Source of the DNA: Saprospiraceae bacterium
Lineage (GTDB): Bacteria > Bacteroidota > Bacteroidia > Chitinophagales > Saprospiraceae
DNA length: 64,000 nt
Assembly: GCA_016717145.1 (NCBI GenBank)
Contig: JADKGD010000029.1
Span: 38,809-102,808 of the forward strand
Reading direction: 5' to 3'
A model generated the notes under the pieces. The model made no database searches. It saw only the letters and a program-made list of their open reading frames with translations, and was not told the DNA's origin. Below, one piece after another: positions 9,434-18,950 of the stretch; position 1 is the first letter of the stretch; the number at the start of each line of letters is the position of its first letter. A program made the position numbers and the translations under genes.

Positions 9434-10669
9434 TTAACCAATAATTGTCCCGTCGCATTCACCAAAACCAATACGTCTCCCATTCTTCTCACACCATCCA
9501 TGCATGGATACCGTGTCTCCATCAAGGATAAAAGTACGGGTAGTGCCATCCGGCATTAGAACAGGTTTGCTCCCTTTCCAGGCAATTTCAAGCATCGAAC
9601 CATAAGCATCAGATGTTGGACCGCTTATCGTACCGGATGCTAATAAATCCCCTACCCTTAGATTACACCCATTGACAGTATGATGTGCAAGTTGCTGACA
9701 TATATTCCAGTACATATATTTAAAATTAGAATGTGATACATTCTTTTTAACTCCATTTTTTGTTATAATATCAACGGTAAGGTTAATGTCATAATTCTTA
9801 ATACCTTTAAATTTAAGGTAATCCAAAACCTCAGGTTCCTGAATAGGCCCAACATGTCTAAATGGCTCCAAAGCATCCATAGTAACGATCCATGGCGACA
9901 ATGTAGAGGCAAAATTTTTAGCCAGGAATGGACCAAGTGGTACATATTCCCATTTTTGAATATCCCGTGCCGACCAGTCATTAAATAGCATGGCGCCAAA
10001 AATATAATCCTCTGCTTCAGATGTGGCAATGGCTTGTCCCATTTTACTTTCTTTACCAATTACAAAGGCCACTTCAAGTTCAAAATCCAATTGTTTTGTC
10101 GGTCCAAATACGGGTTTATCGCCGCCATCAGGCATCGTCTGACCATTGGGGCGATGTATAGGTGTGCCTGAGACAACAATTGAAGAAGCCCTGCCATGAT
10201 AGCCAACAGGCAGATGCAACCAATTTGGAAGGAGTGCATTGGCAGGATCCCTAAACATCACACCAACATTATATGCATGCTCCCGGCTCGAATAAAAATC
10301 AGTATAATCACCAATCTGAATAGGCAACAACATAGTGACATCTACACTTGAATGAAATATGTCTGTATTTTTAATAGTGGCATTGTCCATGTCTCCACCG
10401 AGTGATAAACCACGTTGCAGTCTTTGACGCACAGCTTTACTGATATCTTTGCCTAATGCCATAAAGTCATTAAGATACCTGGAGTTAAAAATATCTCTAG
10501 GTAAGTCAATATTATCAAATACATTATTAACCTGACACTCGTGAAGGTCAATGATGGTATCCCCTACCCTGGTACAAATAGCTGCTACATCTCCTTTGCC
10601 ATAAGCTCCATATGGAAGATTAAACATCGTAAAATCACTATCTTTTGGTATTTGTATAAAACTATCCAT
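9434..10669 (-). CDS. fahA: Fumarylacetoacetase
   Basis: 411 residues, the normal length of fumarylacetoacetate hydrolase (EC 3.7.1.2). The enzyme cleaves fumarylacetoacetate to fumarate and acetoacetate in the last step of tyrosine/homogentisate degradation. The metal ligands line up with the mammalian enzyme at a constant offset: Asp124 and His131 in DFYSSREHA, Glu197 and Glu199 in LDFELEV, and Asp231 in LFNDWSARDIQ. The loop LPVGYHGRASSIV (153-165) is also typical. The N-terminal SH3-like domain is present. No other homogentisate-pathway genes are adjacent. A -7 element lies at 10752-10759. Confidence 0.95.
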   Translation of the reverse strand: MDSFIQIPKDSDFTMFNLPYGAYGKGDVAAICTRVGDTIIDLHECQVNNVFDNIDLPRDIFNSRYLNDFMALGKDISKAVRQRLQRGLSLGGDMDNATIKNTDIFHSSVDVTMLLPIQIGDYTDFYSSREHAYNVGVMFRDPANALLPNWLHLPVGYHGRASSIVVSGTPIHRPNGQTMPDGGDKPVFGPTKQLDFELEVAFVIGKESKMGQAIATSEAEDYIFGAMLFNDWSARDIQKWEYVPLGPFLAKNFASTLSPWIVTMDALEPFRHVGPIQEPEVLDYLKFKGIKNYDINLTVDIITKNGVKKNVSHSNFKYMYWNICQQLAHHTVNGCNLRVGDLLASGTISGPTSDAYGSMLEIAWKGSKPVLMPDGTTRTFILDGDTVSMHGWCEKNGRRIGFGECDGTIIG

Positions 10670-10751
10670 TTTAATTATTTAATAAATAAATTATGGTCAA
10701 TCAATTACTTAAACATTATCTCAATATACTCAATTCATAATCTTTGTTTTG

Positions 10752-10759
10752 CAAAAGTA
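10752..10759 (-). promoter_or_regulatory. Bacteroidota -7 element (TACTTTTG)
   Basis: Matches TAnnTTTG, 83 bp upstream of the fumarylacetoacetase start, followed by an A/T-rich leader. Confidence 0.4.
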
Positions 10760-10915
10760 TGGCTTTACAATTCAATTCTATCAGATTAATGATTCTTTTA
10801 CAACTGAATTTTAATATTAATAAAAAGAATAATAATAAAAAAAATGATACATATCATAACGTCTAAGGAAAAATAATTATAACTTCGCTACCGTAATAAG
10901 TAATTTTCGCAGGCG

Positions 10916-12433
10916 ATGGTACCAAATTCACCACAGGGTCAGGATGATATTTTTAATGCACTACAGGAAACATTTATTCAGCAATATATAGATGTTTTCA
11001 GTGACAGCTTAGCGCCACATTCTATTGTAGTAATACCCAGCCTGTCTCTTGACCAACAAATATTGTCAAAGATAAAAGGTCATTACTACTATGAAGAGCG
11101 TTTGCTTTGTTTGCTTATGCTGCTCAAAATGCCTGAAATGCATATTACCTATGTAACCAGTGTTCCGATTTCTTCGGTCATAATCGATTATTATTTCCAC
11201 TTGATACCGGGCATCACTGGTCTTCATGCAAAAAAAAGGCTTACATTACTAAGTTGTCACGACATTGACAAAATTTCTTTAACTGACAAAGTGCTCAACA
11301 GACCCAGAATTATTGATCGAATAAGAAGAAGTGTTCCCCATGGCCAACCTTCTCATCTGGTCTTTTTTAATGTCACTGATAAAGAAAAAGAACTGGCCAT
11401 AAAATTAAATATACCCATCTATGGTTGCGACCCAGCGCTCAATTATCTTGGTATAAAAAGTGGCAGCCGACAATTATTTAAAGAATTAAATATAAAGCTT
11501 CCAAAAGGATTTGAACATCTAAAAAACGAGGAAGATGTTATAACAGCATTGGCAATTTTAAAAGCTGATAATCCATCTATGCATAAAGCAGTAATTAAAA
11601 TGAATGACGGCTTTTCAGGTGATGGTAATGCTATTTTTTCTTTTGAGGGAGCACCAAAAAATAAAAAAAAGATATACGGCTGGATCAAAGAAAATATGGA
11701 AAACAAAACAAAAATTGTTGCTGAAAAAGTAAATTATCAGCAATTTTTTGTTAAATTTTGTAGCATGGGTGGGATAGTAGAAGAATTTTTAGATGGAACC
11801 GTAATTACTTCACCTTCTGTTCAGTGCAGAATTAATCCTTTGGGTGAAATCTGCATTATTTCAACCCACGACCAATGTCTTGGAGGCGAAAGTAATCAGG
11901 TATTTTTGGGGGCGTTTTTTCCGGCAAATCAGGAATATGCTGCAGAACTTAGCGCAATAAGTTATAAAATTTCTGAAAAAATGAATGAATTGGGAGTTCG
12001 GGGCAGATATGGTATTGACTTCATGAGCAGGAAAGTAAATGATGTATGGGAACATTATGCGATAGAAATAAATTTAAGAAAAGGCGGTACAACGCATCCG
12101 TTTTTAATGTTACAATTTTTGACTAATGGTGAATATGATCCAAAAAGAGGCGTTTTCATTTTACCTGACGGAACGGAACGATATTATTTTGCTACTGACA
12201 ATTTGCAGAGTGATAAATTTAAAGGATTGATCCCTGATGATTTGATTGATATAGCAATGCACCATAGCTTACATTATAACCAATCAAAAGAAGAAGGTGT
12301 CATATTCCACCTGATAAGTACTTTATCGCAATATGGTAAAATCGGATTAACAAGTATAGGTAAATCCCGCGAAAGTGCTGAATTTTATTATAAAAAAGTA
12401 ATATATGTACTGGATCAGGAAACAGCGACTTAA
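10916..12433 (+). CDS. ATP-grasp peptide ligase, PGM1-related
   Basis: 505 residues, start ATG at 10916. The N-terminal ~190 residues resemble the pre-ATP-grasp domain. The central part shows ATP-grasp features: the strand VIKMNDGFSGDGNA (nucleotide-binding lysine and glycine-rich loop), EEFLDGTVITSPSVQ, and YGIDFMS followed by EINLRKGGTTHPF near the C-terminus (Mg-binding Glu/Asn). The combination matches proteins annotated as peptide ligase PGM1-related, named after the ligase that joins peptides in pheganomycin biosynthesis. Substrates here are unknown. No peptide precursor or other biosynthetic gene is next to it. It ends convergently, overlapping the yebC stop by 4 bp. Family confidence is good. 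The reaction is inferred. Confidence 0.75.
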   Translation: MVPNSPQGQDDIFNALQETFIQQYIDVFSDSLAPHSIVVIPSLSLDQQILSKIKGHYYYEERLLCLLMLLKMPEMHITYVTSVPISSVIIDYYFHLIPGITGLHAKKRLTLLSCHDIDKISLTDKVLNRPRIIDRIRRSVPHGQPSHLVFFNVTDKEKELAIKLNIPIYGCDPALNYLGIKSGSRQLFKELNIKLPKGFEHLKNEEDVITALAILKADNPSMHKAVIKMNDGFSGDGNAIFSFEGAPKNKKKIYGWIKENMENKTKIVAEKVNYQQFFVKFCSMGGIVEEFLDGTVITSPSVQCRINPLGEICIISTHDQCLGGESNQVFLGAFFPANQEYAAELSAISYKISEKMNELGVRGRYGIDFMSRKVNDVWEHYAIEINLRKGGTTHPFLMLQFLTNGEYDPKRGVFILPDGTERYYFATDNLQSDKFKGLIPDDLIDIAMHHSLHYNQSKEEGVIFHLISTLSQYGKIGLTSIGKSRESAEFYYKKVIYVLDQETAT

Positions 12434-13140
12434 GCAATATTAGTATACACTGCCTGAACGTCATCATCGTCTTCCAGTTTATCCAGCATCTTTTCCATAT
12501 CAGCTATCTGCTCATCCGTAAATTCAACCGGAGTTTTGGCTATTCTTTGAAGATTTGCCTTTGATATGGTTATACCCTTCTCCTCTATGGCCTTAGTTAA
12601 TGTACCAAAATTGGTATAATCCCCATAAGCATATACAGTGTTTCCATCCAGTTCATAATATTCCAAACCAAAATCTATCATTTCCAATTCAAATTCTTCC
12701 ATATCCAAATCAGCAGGTTTTTCAAACTCTACTACAGTCTTTCTGTCAAACATAAACTCAAGCGAGCCAGTTGGAACTATTCCGCCACCTGACTTACTAA
12801 AGTAAGCTTTAACATTTGCTACAGTTCGTACACTATTATCCGTCGCACACTCAACAAAAACAAGTACTCCGTGTGGACCCTTACCTTCATAATTTACTTC
12901 TGCATAATCTTCTGAATCTTTTGCAGTAGCTCTTTTAATAGCATTATCAACATTGTCTTTTGGCATATTGGCAGCCTTTGCAGCCTGGATTGCCATTCTC
13001 AATTTTGAGTTTGTATCAGGATCCGGTCCCGATTCTTTGACTGCTAATGTTATAATTCTGGATATTTTCGGAAAAATCCTGGACATTGTCGCCCATCTTT
13101 TTTCCTTTGCTGCACGTCTGTATTCAAATGCTCTTCCCAT
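12430..13140 (-). CDS. yebC: YebC/PmpR (TACO1) family protein
   Basis: 236 residues, normal for the family. The N-terminus MGRAFEYRRAAKEKRW, the block ITLAVKESGPDPDTN and the stretch AANMPKDNVDNAIKRA are hallmark YebC sequences. The central domain has VECATDNSVRTVANVK and the GGGIVPTGS loop. Family members were described as DNA-binding regulators, and more recent work ties them to relief of ribosome stalling on proline-rich sequences. It is monocistronic and convergent with the PGM1-like gene. Confidence 0.95.
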   Translation of the reverse strand: MGRAFEYRRAAKEKRWATMSRIFPKISRIITLAVKESGPDPDTNSKLRMAIQAAKAANMPKDNVDNAIKRATAKDSEDYAEVNYEGKGPHGVLVFVECATDNSVRTVANVKAYFSKSGGGIVPTGSLEFMFDRKTVVEFEKPADLDMEEFELEMIDFGLEYYELDGNTVYAYGDYTNFGTLTKAIEEKGITISKANLQRIAKTPVEFTDEQIADMEKMLDKLEDDDDVQAVYTNIA

Positions 13141-13215
13141 TAAATTAAAATTTTAAGCATTAAAAGACCAGGTGGGCTTCATGCATCTATTGAGAAATAA
13201 TAATCATCCATAAAT

Positions 13216-13256
13216 AAAAAAGCATCTTATAAGCTTTACTTACAGGATGCTTTTTT
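13216..13256 (-). terminator. Rho-independent terminator after tRNA-Ser
   Basis: Perfect 11-bp stem: AAAAAAGCATC at 13216-13226 pairs with GATGCTTTTTT at 13246-13256. On the minus strand it follows the tRNA-Ser gene and ends in a T-run. It could also act on the opposite strand. Confidence 0.7.
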
Positions 13257-13262
13257 CTTGGG

Positions 13263-13347
13263 CGGAAGAGGAGGGATTCGAACCCCCGTTAGCTCTCACT
13301 AAAACAGTTTTCAAGACTGCCGCATTCAACCGCTCTGCCACTCTTCC
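13263..13347 (-). tRNA. tRNA-Ser(UGA)
   Basis: An 85-nt class II tRNA with 7-bp acceptor stem GGAAGAG/CTCTTCC, discriminator G, long serine-type variable arm and T-loop GTTCGAATC. The anticodon loop CTTGAAA places TGA at positions 34-36 (plus-strand TCA at 13311-13313). CCA is not encoded. A terminator follows at 13216-13256. Confidence 0.95.
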
Positions 13348-13411
13348 AAATTGCTTTCTTGTAAAGCGCTGCAAAAGTAACGTTTATTTTCTAATACAGA
13401 AATTTTTAAAC

Positions 13412-13442
13412 AAAAAAAAAGTAGACTCACTTTTGAATCTAC
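13412..13442 (-). terminator. Terminator of the Crp/Fnr gene
   Basis: Nine-bp stem with one mismatch, GTAGACTCA at 13421-13429 and TGAATCTAC at 13434-13442, preceded on the plus strand by A9. That reads as a T-run after the hairpin on the minus strand. It lies 50 bp beyond the stop of the regulator gene. Confidence 0.6.
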
Positions 13443-13491
13443 TCGTTACTAAAATTCAGGTATAACTAAATTATGAGAAAACTAATCTACA

Positions 13492-14184
13492 CTAACACAG
13501 GGCTTTAATGTCCCTGATCAGAATAGATTTTCTTTTAAAATGTATTTTATTTGTCTTTTTAAGGTCATTTAAAACAGTAGTTACAGTTTGTCTTGAAGTA
13601 CCTGTAAAGTTTGCAATGTCCTGTTGCGTAAAATCGTGTTTAAGCAATAATTCAAACCCTATTGGTTGGCCAAAAGATTGAGCGTTTACCTTAAGGAATT
13701 GTACGATTCTTTCTCTGGCATCATTCAATACCAAAGATTCCAACCTTTCTTCGCTGTATTTGAGCTTTCTTCCTAAAAAATTTATTACGCATACTGCCAA
13801 TTGCGGGTTATTAATCATTAGTTCATTTATAACTTCTACTTTGACAGCCAGATAAATTGCTGTAGGTGTCATTACCGTAGCATTATTATTTCGAATTTCT
13901 TCCCCTGCAATACTATGTTCACTTAAAATGGCTTTTGGATGGAGTATTGTTTTGATTACTTCCCTACCATCAGAGGCGTTCATTGTTATCTTTACCACTC
14001 CATTTAGTAAAAAGAAAATTTCAATGCTGGGCTGACCGGACTGGAAAATTAATCCGTGTTTTTCCAGCGTTCTTAGATTGCTGGAGTTTATAAGATACAA
14101 TATCTCTTTATCTGATAAACATTTTGATAAAGAAAAATCCTTTATTGCATTTACTATTTCAGGAAGATTCATATAATGTTGCAT
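13492..14184 (-). CDS. Crp/Fnr family transcriptional regulator
   Basis: 230 residues with the two-domain Crp/Fnr layout. The cyclic-nucleotide-binding-type beta-roll covers roughly residues 25-125 (LIFQSGQPSIEIFFLLNGVVKI, with a DGREVI strand). A C-terminal winged helix follows, with recognition segment FTQQDIANFTGTSRQTVTTVL at about 185-205. There is no cysteine cluster of the FNR iron-sulfur type, and the cAMP-contact residues of Crp are not obvious, so the signal is unknown. The ATG at 14184 gives MQHYMNLPEI. The internal Met5 is an equally good start. It is monocistronic with its own terminator. Confidence 0.85.
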   Translation of the reverse strand: MQHYMNLPEIVNAIKDFSLSKCLSDKEILYLINSSNLRTLEKHGLIFQSGQPSIEIFFLLNGVVKITMNASDGREVIKTILHPKAILSEHSIAGEEIRNNNATVMTPTAIYLAVKVEVINELMINNPQLAVCVINFLGRKLKYSEERLESLVLNDARERIVQFLKVNAQSFGQPIGFELLLKHDFTQQDIANFTGTSRQTVTTVLNDLKKTNKIHFKRKSILIRDIKALC

Positions 14185-14287
14185 TTAATTGACTGATTCT
14201 CGAAAAAAAGACACGAATGAACCATGCTTACCCCTATCTCAATGTAAGATTACTTGCATTTTTGTTTTACTAATATATAAGTTGAAA

Positions 14288-15151
14288 TTACTTAACCTCA
14301 AATGACATTGAGGTTCCAGCCAGTGCACTAAAAGTACCATATGCTCTCGAAGTCATGATATTAAAACTTGCAATTGGAGGATTTACACCTTCACTTATTA
14401 ATACATTTGTTTTATATGCATTAAATCTGTAGAATGATTCAGTCACATTATTAAACTCTATATGACCGCCTTTTGTAGGAGTAGTTTCCGTTACGGATAA
14501 AACCAGATTTATTTGATCATTACTAATTCTAGAATAATCAACTAAGAATCCATCCCTGTGTTCCATTCTTTTATATGCACCTTGATTAATTCTAAATTCT
14601 TCAACCTTCCAAATGGTCCCATTCTCAGTAGTTGGAATAATATAAAAATATGCCGGCAGACTTTCCGGGCTTTTAATTTTAATTGTACAGTCAAGAAATG
14701 TTTTTACTTTTCCTGCTTCATTTTCGGTCATTTTTTTATTAATAATAAATGAATCAATGACAATCGTCTGAGGAACAATAATCTGAGGTTCCAACTCACC
14801 CGAAGAAAATTCATTTACGCCTTTAAACTTGTATTTTTGCGCAATTTTAATACGCAATTGTGAAGGGTCAATAAAGTAATTTTTTTCTTCATTATCGGGA
14901 GTAAAAGAAAAATTTTCATCACTTTCACCCTCCGAAAGAGAAAATCTAAGAGAATCCATATTATTCAAAAACTTTGGTAGTGTTCCATTTGCATCACCTG
15001 AAATCGACACATTAGCAGTTATTCTCTCTCCTGCTTTTAGTTCACATAATACAAATAATTTACTACCTCCCTCGTCTTTTGGGATGGGAATCACATCTAC
15101 ACAACCTGAAGAAAAACAGATTAATGTTAATAATAAGATTCTGACCTTAAT
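14288..15151 (-). CDS. DUF4249-like lipoprotein partner of the TonB receptor
   Basis: The conventional start at 15094 gives MIPIPKDEGG. The frame is open further upstream and encodes a convincing lipoprotein signal peptide, KVRILLLTLICFSSGC, whose only plausible start is an ATT at 15149-15151, since an in-frame stop lies just before it. The mature part is beta-rich and ends with the pattern IASFNIMTSRAYGTFSALAG, which resembles the DUF4249 C-terminus. DUF4249 lipoproteins are commonly encoded directly downstream of TonB-dependent receptors in Bacteroidota, as here. It is probably a surface or periplasmic accessory protein. The substrate is unknown. The ATT start may be genuine or a miscalled ATG. 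Confidence 0.65.
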   Translation of the reverse strand: MKVRILLLTLICFSSGCVDVIPIPKDEGGSKLFVLCELKAGERITANVSISGDANGTLPKFLNNMDSLRFSLSEGESDENFSFTPDNEEKNYFIDPSQLRIKIAQKYKFKGVNEFSSGELEPQIIVPQTIVIDSFIINKKMTENEAGKVKTFLDCTIKIKSPESLPAYFYIIPTTENGTIWKVEEFRINQGAYKRMEHRDGFLVDYSRISNDQINLVLSVTETTPTKGGHIEFNNVTESFYRFNAYKTNVLISEGVNPPIASFNIMTSRAYGTFSALAGTSMSFEVK

Positions 15152-15301
15152 AACTTATCCAATTTAAGACACAAATATGATAAAAAAATTAATAATTGTC
15201 ACAAAACTTACAATAAAATAGTCCGTAAAAGGGATAAATAATAATATTACCAATATGCATAATAAAAAAATACATTAAGCTTTTTTGTTAGTCTTGATGA
15301 T

Positions 15302-17763
15302 TTAAAATGAAACACTATAACTAATGGTAGGCAGAATCGGCAATAAACTATACTGTCTGAATTCATAAAGGGCCTGATTCTGATTATTTTTTACCAGTTC
15401 TGTGTAAAATGGATTGTTTCTATTGTATGCATTATATAGGCCAAGAAAAAACTTAGCTTTACCCCATTTGAAGGAATTATAAAAACCAAACCCAATATCC
15501 AATCGGTGAAAAGCTGGAAATAATGCATTGTTTTTTGAAAAATATACCACAGTAGGACGACCGCTATTATCAATGGTTATATTTTCAGGTTTAGAATAAT
15601 AATTACCGGTGGAATATGACCAATTAAGTAAAAATTCAGAAAATTGGGAAAGTCTGTGTGTAAAGGAGACTTTAAAACTATGACTTCTGTTTAAGCTAAA
15701 AGGAAATTTTAAACCATTATTTAGATCTGCATATGTTCTGTCAGAAATTGAATAAGTATAATTAACTGAAAATAATGTATTCCCTAATACTTTTTCAACA
15801 AAAGTTTCAAAACCATATGCATATCCGTTACCTATCGGAATGGAAGATTGCCAGTCTATTCCTTCACTGATATCCAAACCACCACCTTCTTTAAAACTAC
15901 TGATGTCATCAAATTTTTTATAATATACTTCTGTTCCAAACTTAAACCCATTATTTAATTTATATCCAAATGAAGTATTAAATATCCATGACTTTTGAGG
16001 CGGCAAATTTGAATTTGTAGGTAGCCATACATCAGTAGGTAAGCCAAGACCATTATTTGTTAATAAGTGAAGATATTGCTGCATCCTCGTAACACCAATT
16101 TTGAAATGTAGGTTATCGCTATTGGCCAATAAAGCAAATCTTGGTTGCAATGAGCTATATCTGGAGTTCTTGTCAGCAAAAATCATGGAATAATTGATAC
16201 CGCCATTTACTCTTACCCCATCCCCTAAATCTATATCATCCTCTATAAAAGCATTTAATTCATCGCCCTTTATGTTTATATCTTTTGCATAATTCCTTAC
16301 AGTTTCAAAATCAATATTATTTATACCCGGCTTAAAATTTGTTTCATTTAAATTTGTTACCTTAGGAAAAAAAGATCTCTTTTGCAAGCCCGCCCCAAAC
16401 TTAATTGTATGTGTGTTACTTGGCAACCAATCAAACTCCTGTCTTAAACCATATTCTAAAATCTGCGACCTAAAAGATAAGCATCAAAATATACAGAGGT
16501 ATCAATATTGGATACATTTTCAAAAAGATTATTTCTGTAACTGTTGAAGGTATATCCGGTATGATATAAAGTAAATCTGGAAAAAAATGATTTAGTAATC
16601 TGGCTGTTAAACCTAAGTGAATATAATTGATTACCCCAGTTAATTTGTTTGGCACTCTCATCTCTTAGGGCCGAATCATCTTTTTCTTTGGTTTGACTTG
16701 AAAACGCATCATTACTATGAAAGGTACTCAAAAGCAATCTGTGTTTTTGACCAATTTTAAAGTTTAGCTTGGCATTAAAATCATTAAAAAAATAATTTGA
16801 GAAGCCTCGTCTTTCCTTGTCATTATTCTGATATTTTGTGAGTTGTTTTATCCAGACATATCTTGCAGGTATACTTCCTTTGTAAAAGCTGGCACTCTTT
16901 ATGGAATTGGAATTAAAAATAGAAAATATGCCTAAGGCATGGCCTGTGTTATATACCGGCACACCATCAAGTAAAACTAAGTTCTGGTCTGCTGATCCAC
17001 CACGTACATTTAGCCCACCTATGCCATCTGCTGCTGTACTTATTCCCGGTTGATTGGATAGATACCTGAACAAATCCGCTTCACCCACAAGATGATTGGA
17101 AGATAAAATTTTGTCAATGTGCAGATTTTGCTGAGATGCAGTAGATTCATGTTCTTCTTCTAGCAAATCGCCCATAATGACAATTTCGTTTAGGAATCCA
17201 TCCGGATGAAGCTTAATATTTATTAATGTATCTTTAAAAACACTTAATTCTATGATTTCAGATTTATATCCCAGATATGAATAGTGCAATCTTTGTGTCT
17301 GTTTACTTACCTTAAAACTGTAAAAACCATATTCGTTACTAACTGTCCCTTTACTTCTATCATGCAAAAAAACATTGGCACCGATGAGGACCTCGCCTGA
17401 CGAATTGTCCTTAACATAACCATAGATAGTAATACTTTCCTCCTTTTGTTTTTTAATGTCCTTTACAAGTACAAGCTGGTCTCCCACTATTTGATATGTA
17501 ATATCATACTCTTCAAGAATGACGGATAGAATATTTCCTAATTTCTCGTTTTTTGCGTTAATTGTAACCATCTTTTCAGCTGGAATTCTTGATTCAGAAT
17601 AAACCAGATTAACTTTGCTAATGGACGCCAGTTCTTTGAGAATTAATTTAAGTGGCTTGTTAAAAGAATTATAGCTGATCACAATTTCGTCAGGGCGCGA
17701 TTGACCTATACAAATACTGACAGTAAGTGACAATAATATAAATATAAATAGAAATCTCTTCAA
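15302..17763 (-). CDS. TonB-dependent receptor with STN and carboxypeptidase-like domains, frameshifted
   Basis: The first part carries a signal peptide ending SICIGQ, an STN domain (FNKPLKLILKELASISKVNLVYSE), a carboxypeptidase-regulatory-like beta-sandwich (GYVKDNSSGEVLIGANVFL) and a plug domain with NQPGISTAADGIGGLNVRGG. A frameshift near 16457-16475 separates it from the C-terminal barrel, which rejoins as SQILEYGLRQEFDWLPSNTH and ends in the aromatic SVSF. A -7 element at 17804-17811 overlaps the upstream ATG at 17814, so the TTG at 17763 before LKRFLFIF is the better start. About 50-60 residues usually found after the plug motif KGSIPARY appear to be missing. It acts with the ECF sigma and FecR genes upstream. 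The ligand is unknown. Confidence 0.8.
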
Positions 17764-17803
17764 ATTAGTTACCTGATATACCTGTCTAATACAAAAACCG
17801 ACC

Positions 17804-17811
17804 CAAAGGTA
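17804..17811 (-). promoter_or_regulatory. Bacteroidota -7 element (TACCTTTG)
   Basis: Matches TAnnTTTG, about 40 bp upstream of the TTG at 17763. It argues against the in-frame ATG at 17814 and suggests the receptor/DUF4249 pair has its own promoter, separate from fecR. Confidence 0.45.
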
Positions 17812-17915
17812 CAATTTCCTAACAAATATTCAGCCTAATAACTGTAGTCCTAAATTCAAAAATTAAATTATATACAGGTGATATCCATACACATAATCAA
17901 ATCCAACGTTGATGA

Positions 17916-18920
17916 TTATTTACATTTTACTTTAGTAATCTTATAAGTAGCATCATCAATTTTTTTATAGTCCATATCCCAGGTTAGTTGCAGCGTAGTC
18001 ATTATTTGTTCCAACGTATTGTTACTCAATGATCCTGAAGTAAGCGTACATCTTGCCCAATCCGATCTAACAGGTAATTCAAATTTTATTTTATACTTTT
18101 CTGAAATATCTTTGATTACTTTATCAAAAGGTGCATTATTAAACTTAAGTTCTTCGTTAAACCACAAATCAATATTTTCAAACGGAACTTCAGTAACCTG
18201 GCTTAAAACATTTTGAGTTAAAATGACTTTCTGATTTTTGGTCAGAAGTCTCACCTGTTTATCATGTTTTACTTCGACCTGACCTTCTTTTACAAGAACT
18301 GATTTTTCATCTGCGTCAACTATAAAACTGGTACCTGTGACATTTATTTCAATATCCTTTGTTTTTATTACAAAAGGTACATTTACATTAGTTGCTATTT
18401 CAAAATATGCTCTTCCATTCAAAACAATCGTACGTTGATCTTTAGTCATTTTTGAAACCTTTAATTTCGCCCCTTTGTCAAGCCATACTTTTGAGCCATC
18501 TTCCAACGCCAAAGGAGAGGTTATTTTATCAGAAATATATTCAGTACCATTATTCATCCATTTAAAAACCATCAGAACCGAAACCATCAATATCATAATT
18601 GCAGCTACTGATGTCCAATTGAAGTTTAAAAATATATTTTTTTGCTGTTTACTTTCAATTGGTGTAATTATGGTATGATCTTTGCTTTTTAATAAATCAA
18701 GGTGTTTATTAAAAGCTTTGGAATGATTAAATTGTTTGACCTCTTTGGTAAGAGAATTATTCCACACTTTAGATATCTGATCAAAAAGTAATTGATTCTC
18801 ATTACTTTCATTGAGCCAGGCTTCAAAAGCACTTGCTTCTGAAGAGTCTAATTCTTCTGAAATATAGCTATGAATATATTGAATCTTATCAGTGGGTTTC
18901 ATTAAATTACTATTTGACAT
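17916..18920 (-). CDS. FecR-type anti-sigma factor
   Basis: 334 residues. The cytoplasmic N-terminus (1-100) is followed by one transmembrane helix at about 103-120. A FecR domain follows at roughly 130-230 (LEDGSKVWLDKGAKLKV and GRAYFEIATNVNVPFVIKT). The C-terminal DUF4974 domain (LKFNNAPFDKVIKDISEKYKI) resembles the receptor STN fold. Such proteins relay occupancy of the TonB receptor to the partner sigma factor. The gene lies 30 bp downstream of the ECF sigma gene and upstream of the receptor, the standard Bacteroidota order. Confidence 0.92.
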   Translation of the reverse strand: MSNSNLMKPTDKIQYIHSYISEELDSSEASAFEAWLNESNENQLLFDQISKVWNNSLTKEVKQFNHSKAFNKHLDLLKSKDHTIITPIESKQQKNIFLNFNWTSVAAIMILMVSVLMVFKWMNNGTEYISDKITSPLALEDGSKVWLDKGAKLKVSKMTKDQRTIVLNGRAYFEIATNVNVPFVIKTKDIEINVTGTSFIVDADEKSVLVKEGQVEVKHDKQVRLLTKNQKVILTQNVLSQVTEVPFENIDLWFNEELKFNNAPFDKVIKDISEKYKIKFELPVRSDWARCTLTSGSLSNNTLEQIMTTLQLTWDMDYKKIDDATYKITKVKCK

Positions 18921-18950
18921 GAATACGACACATGAATGAGGTCATTACCC

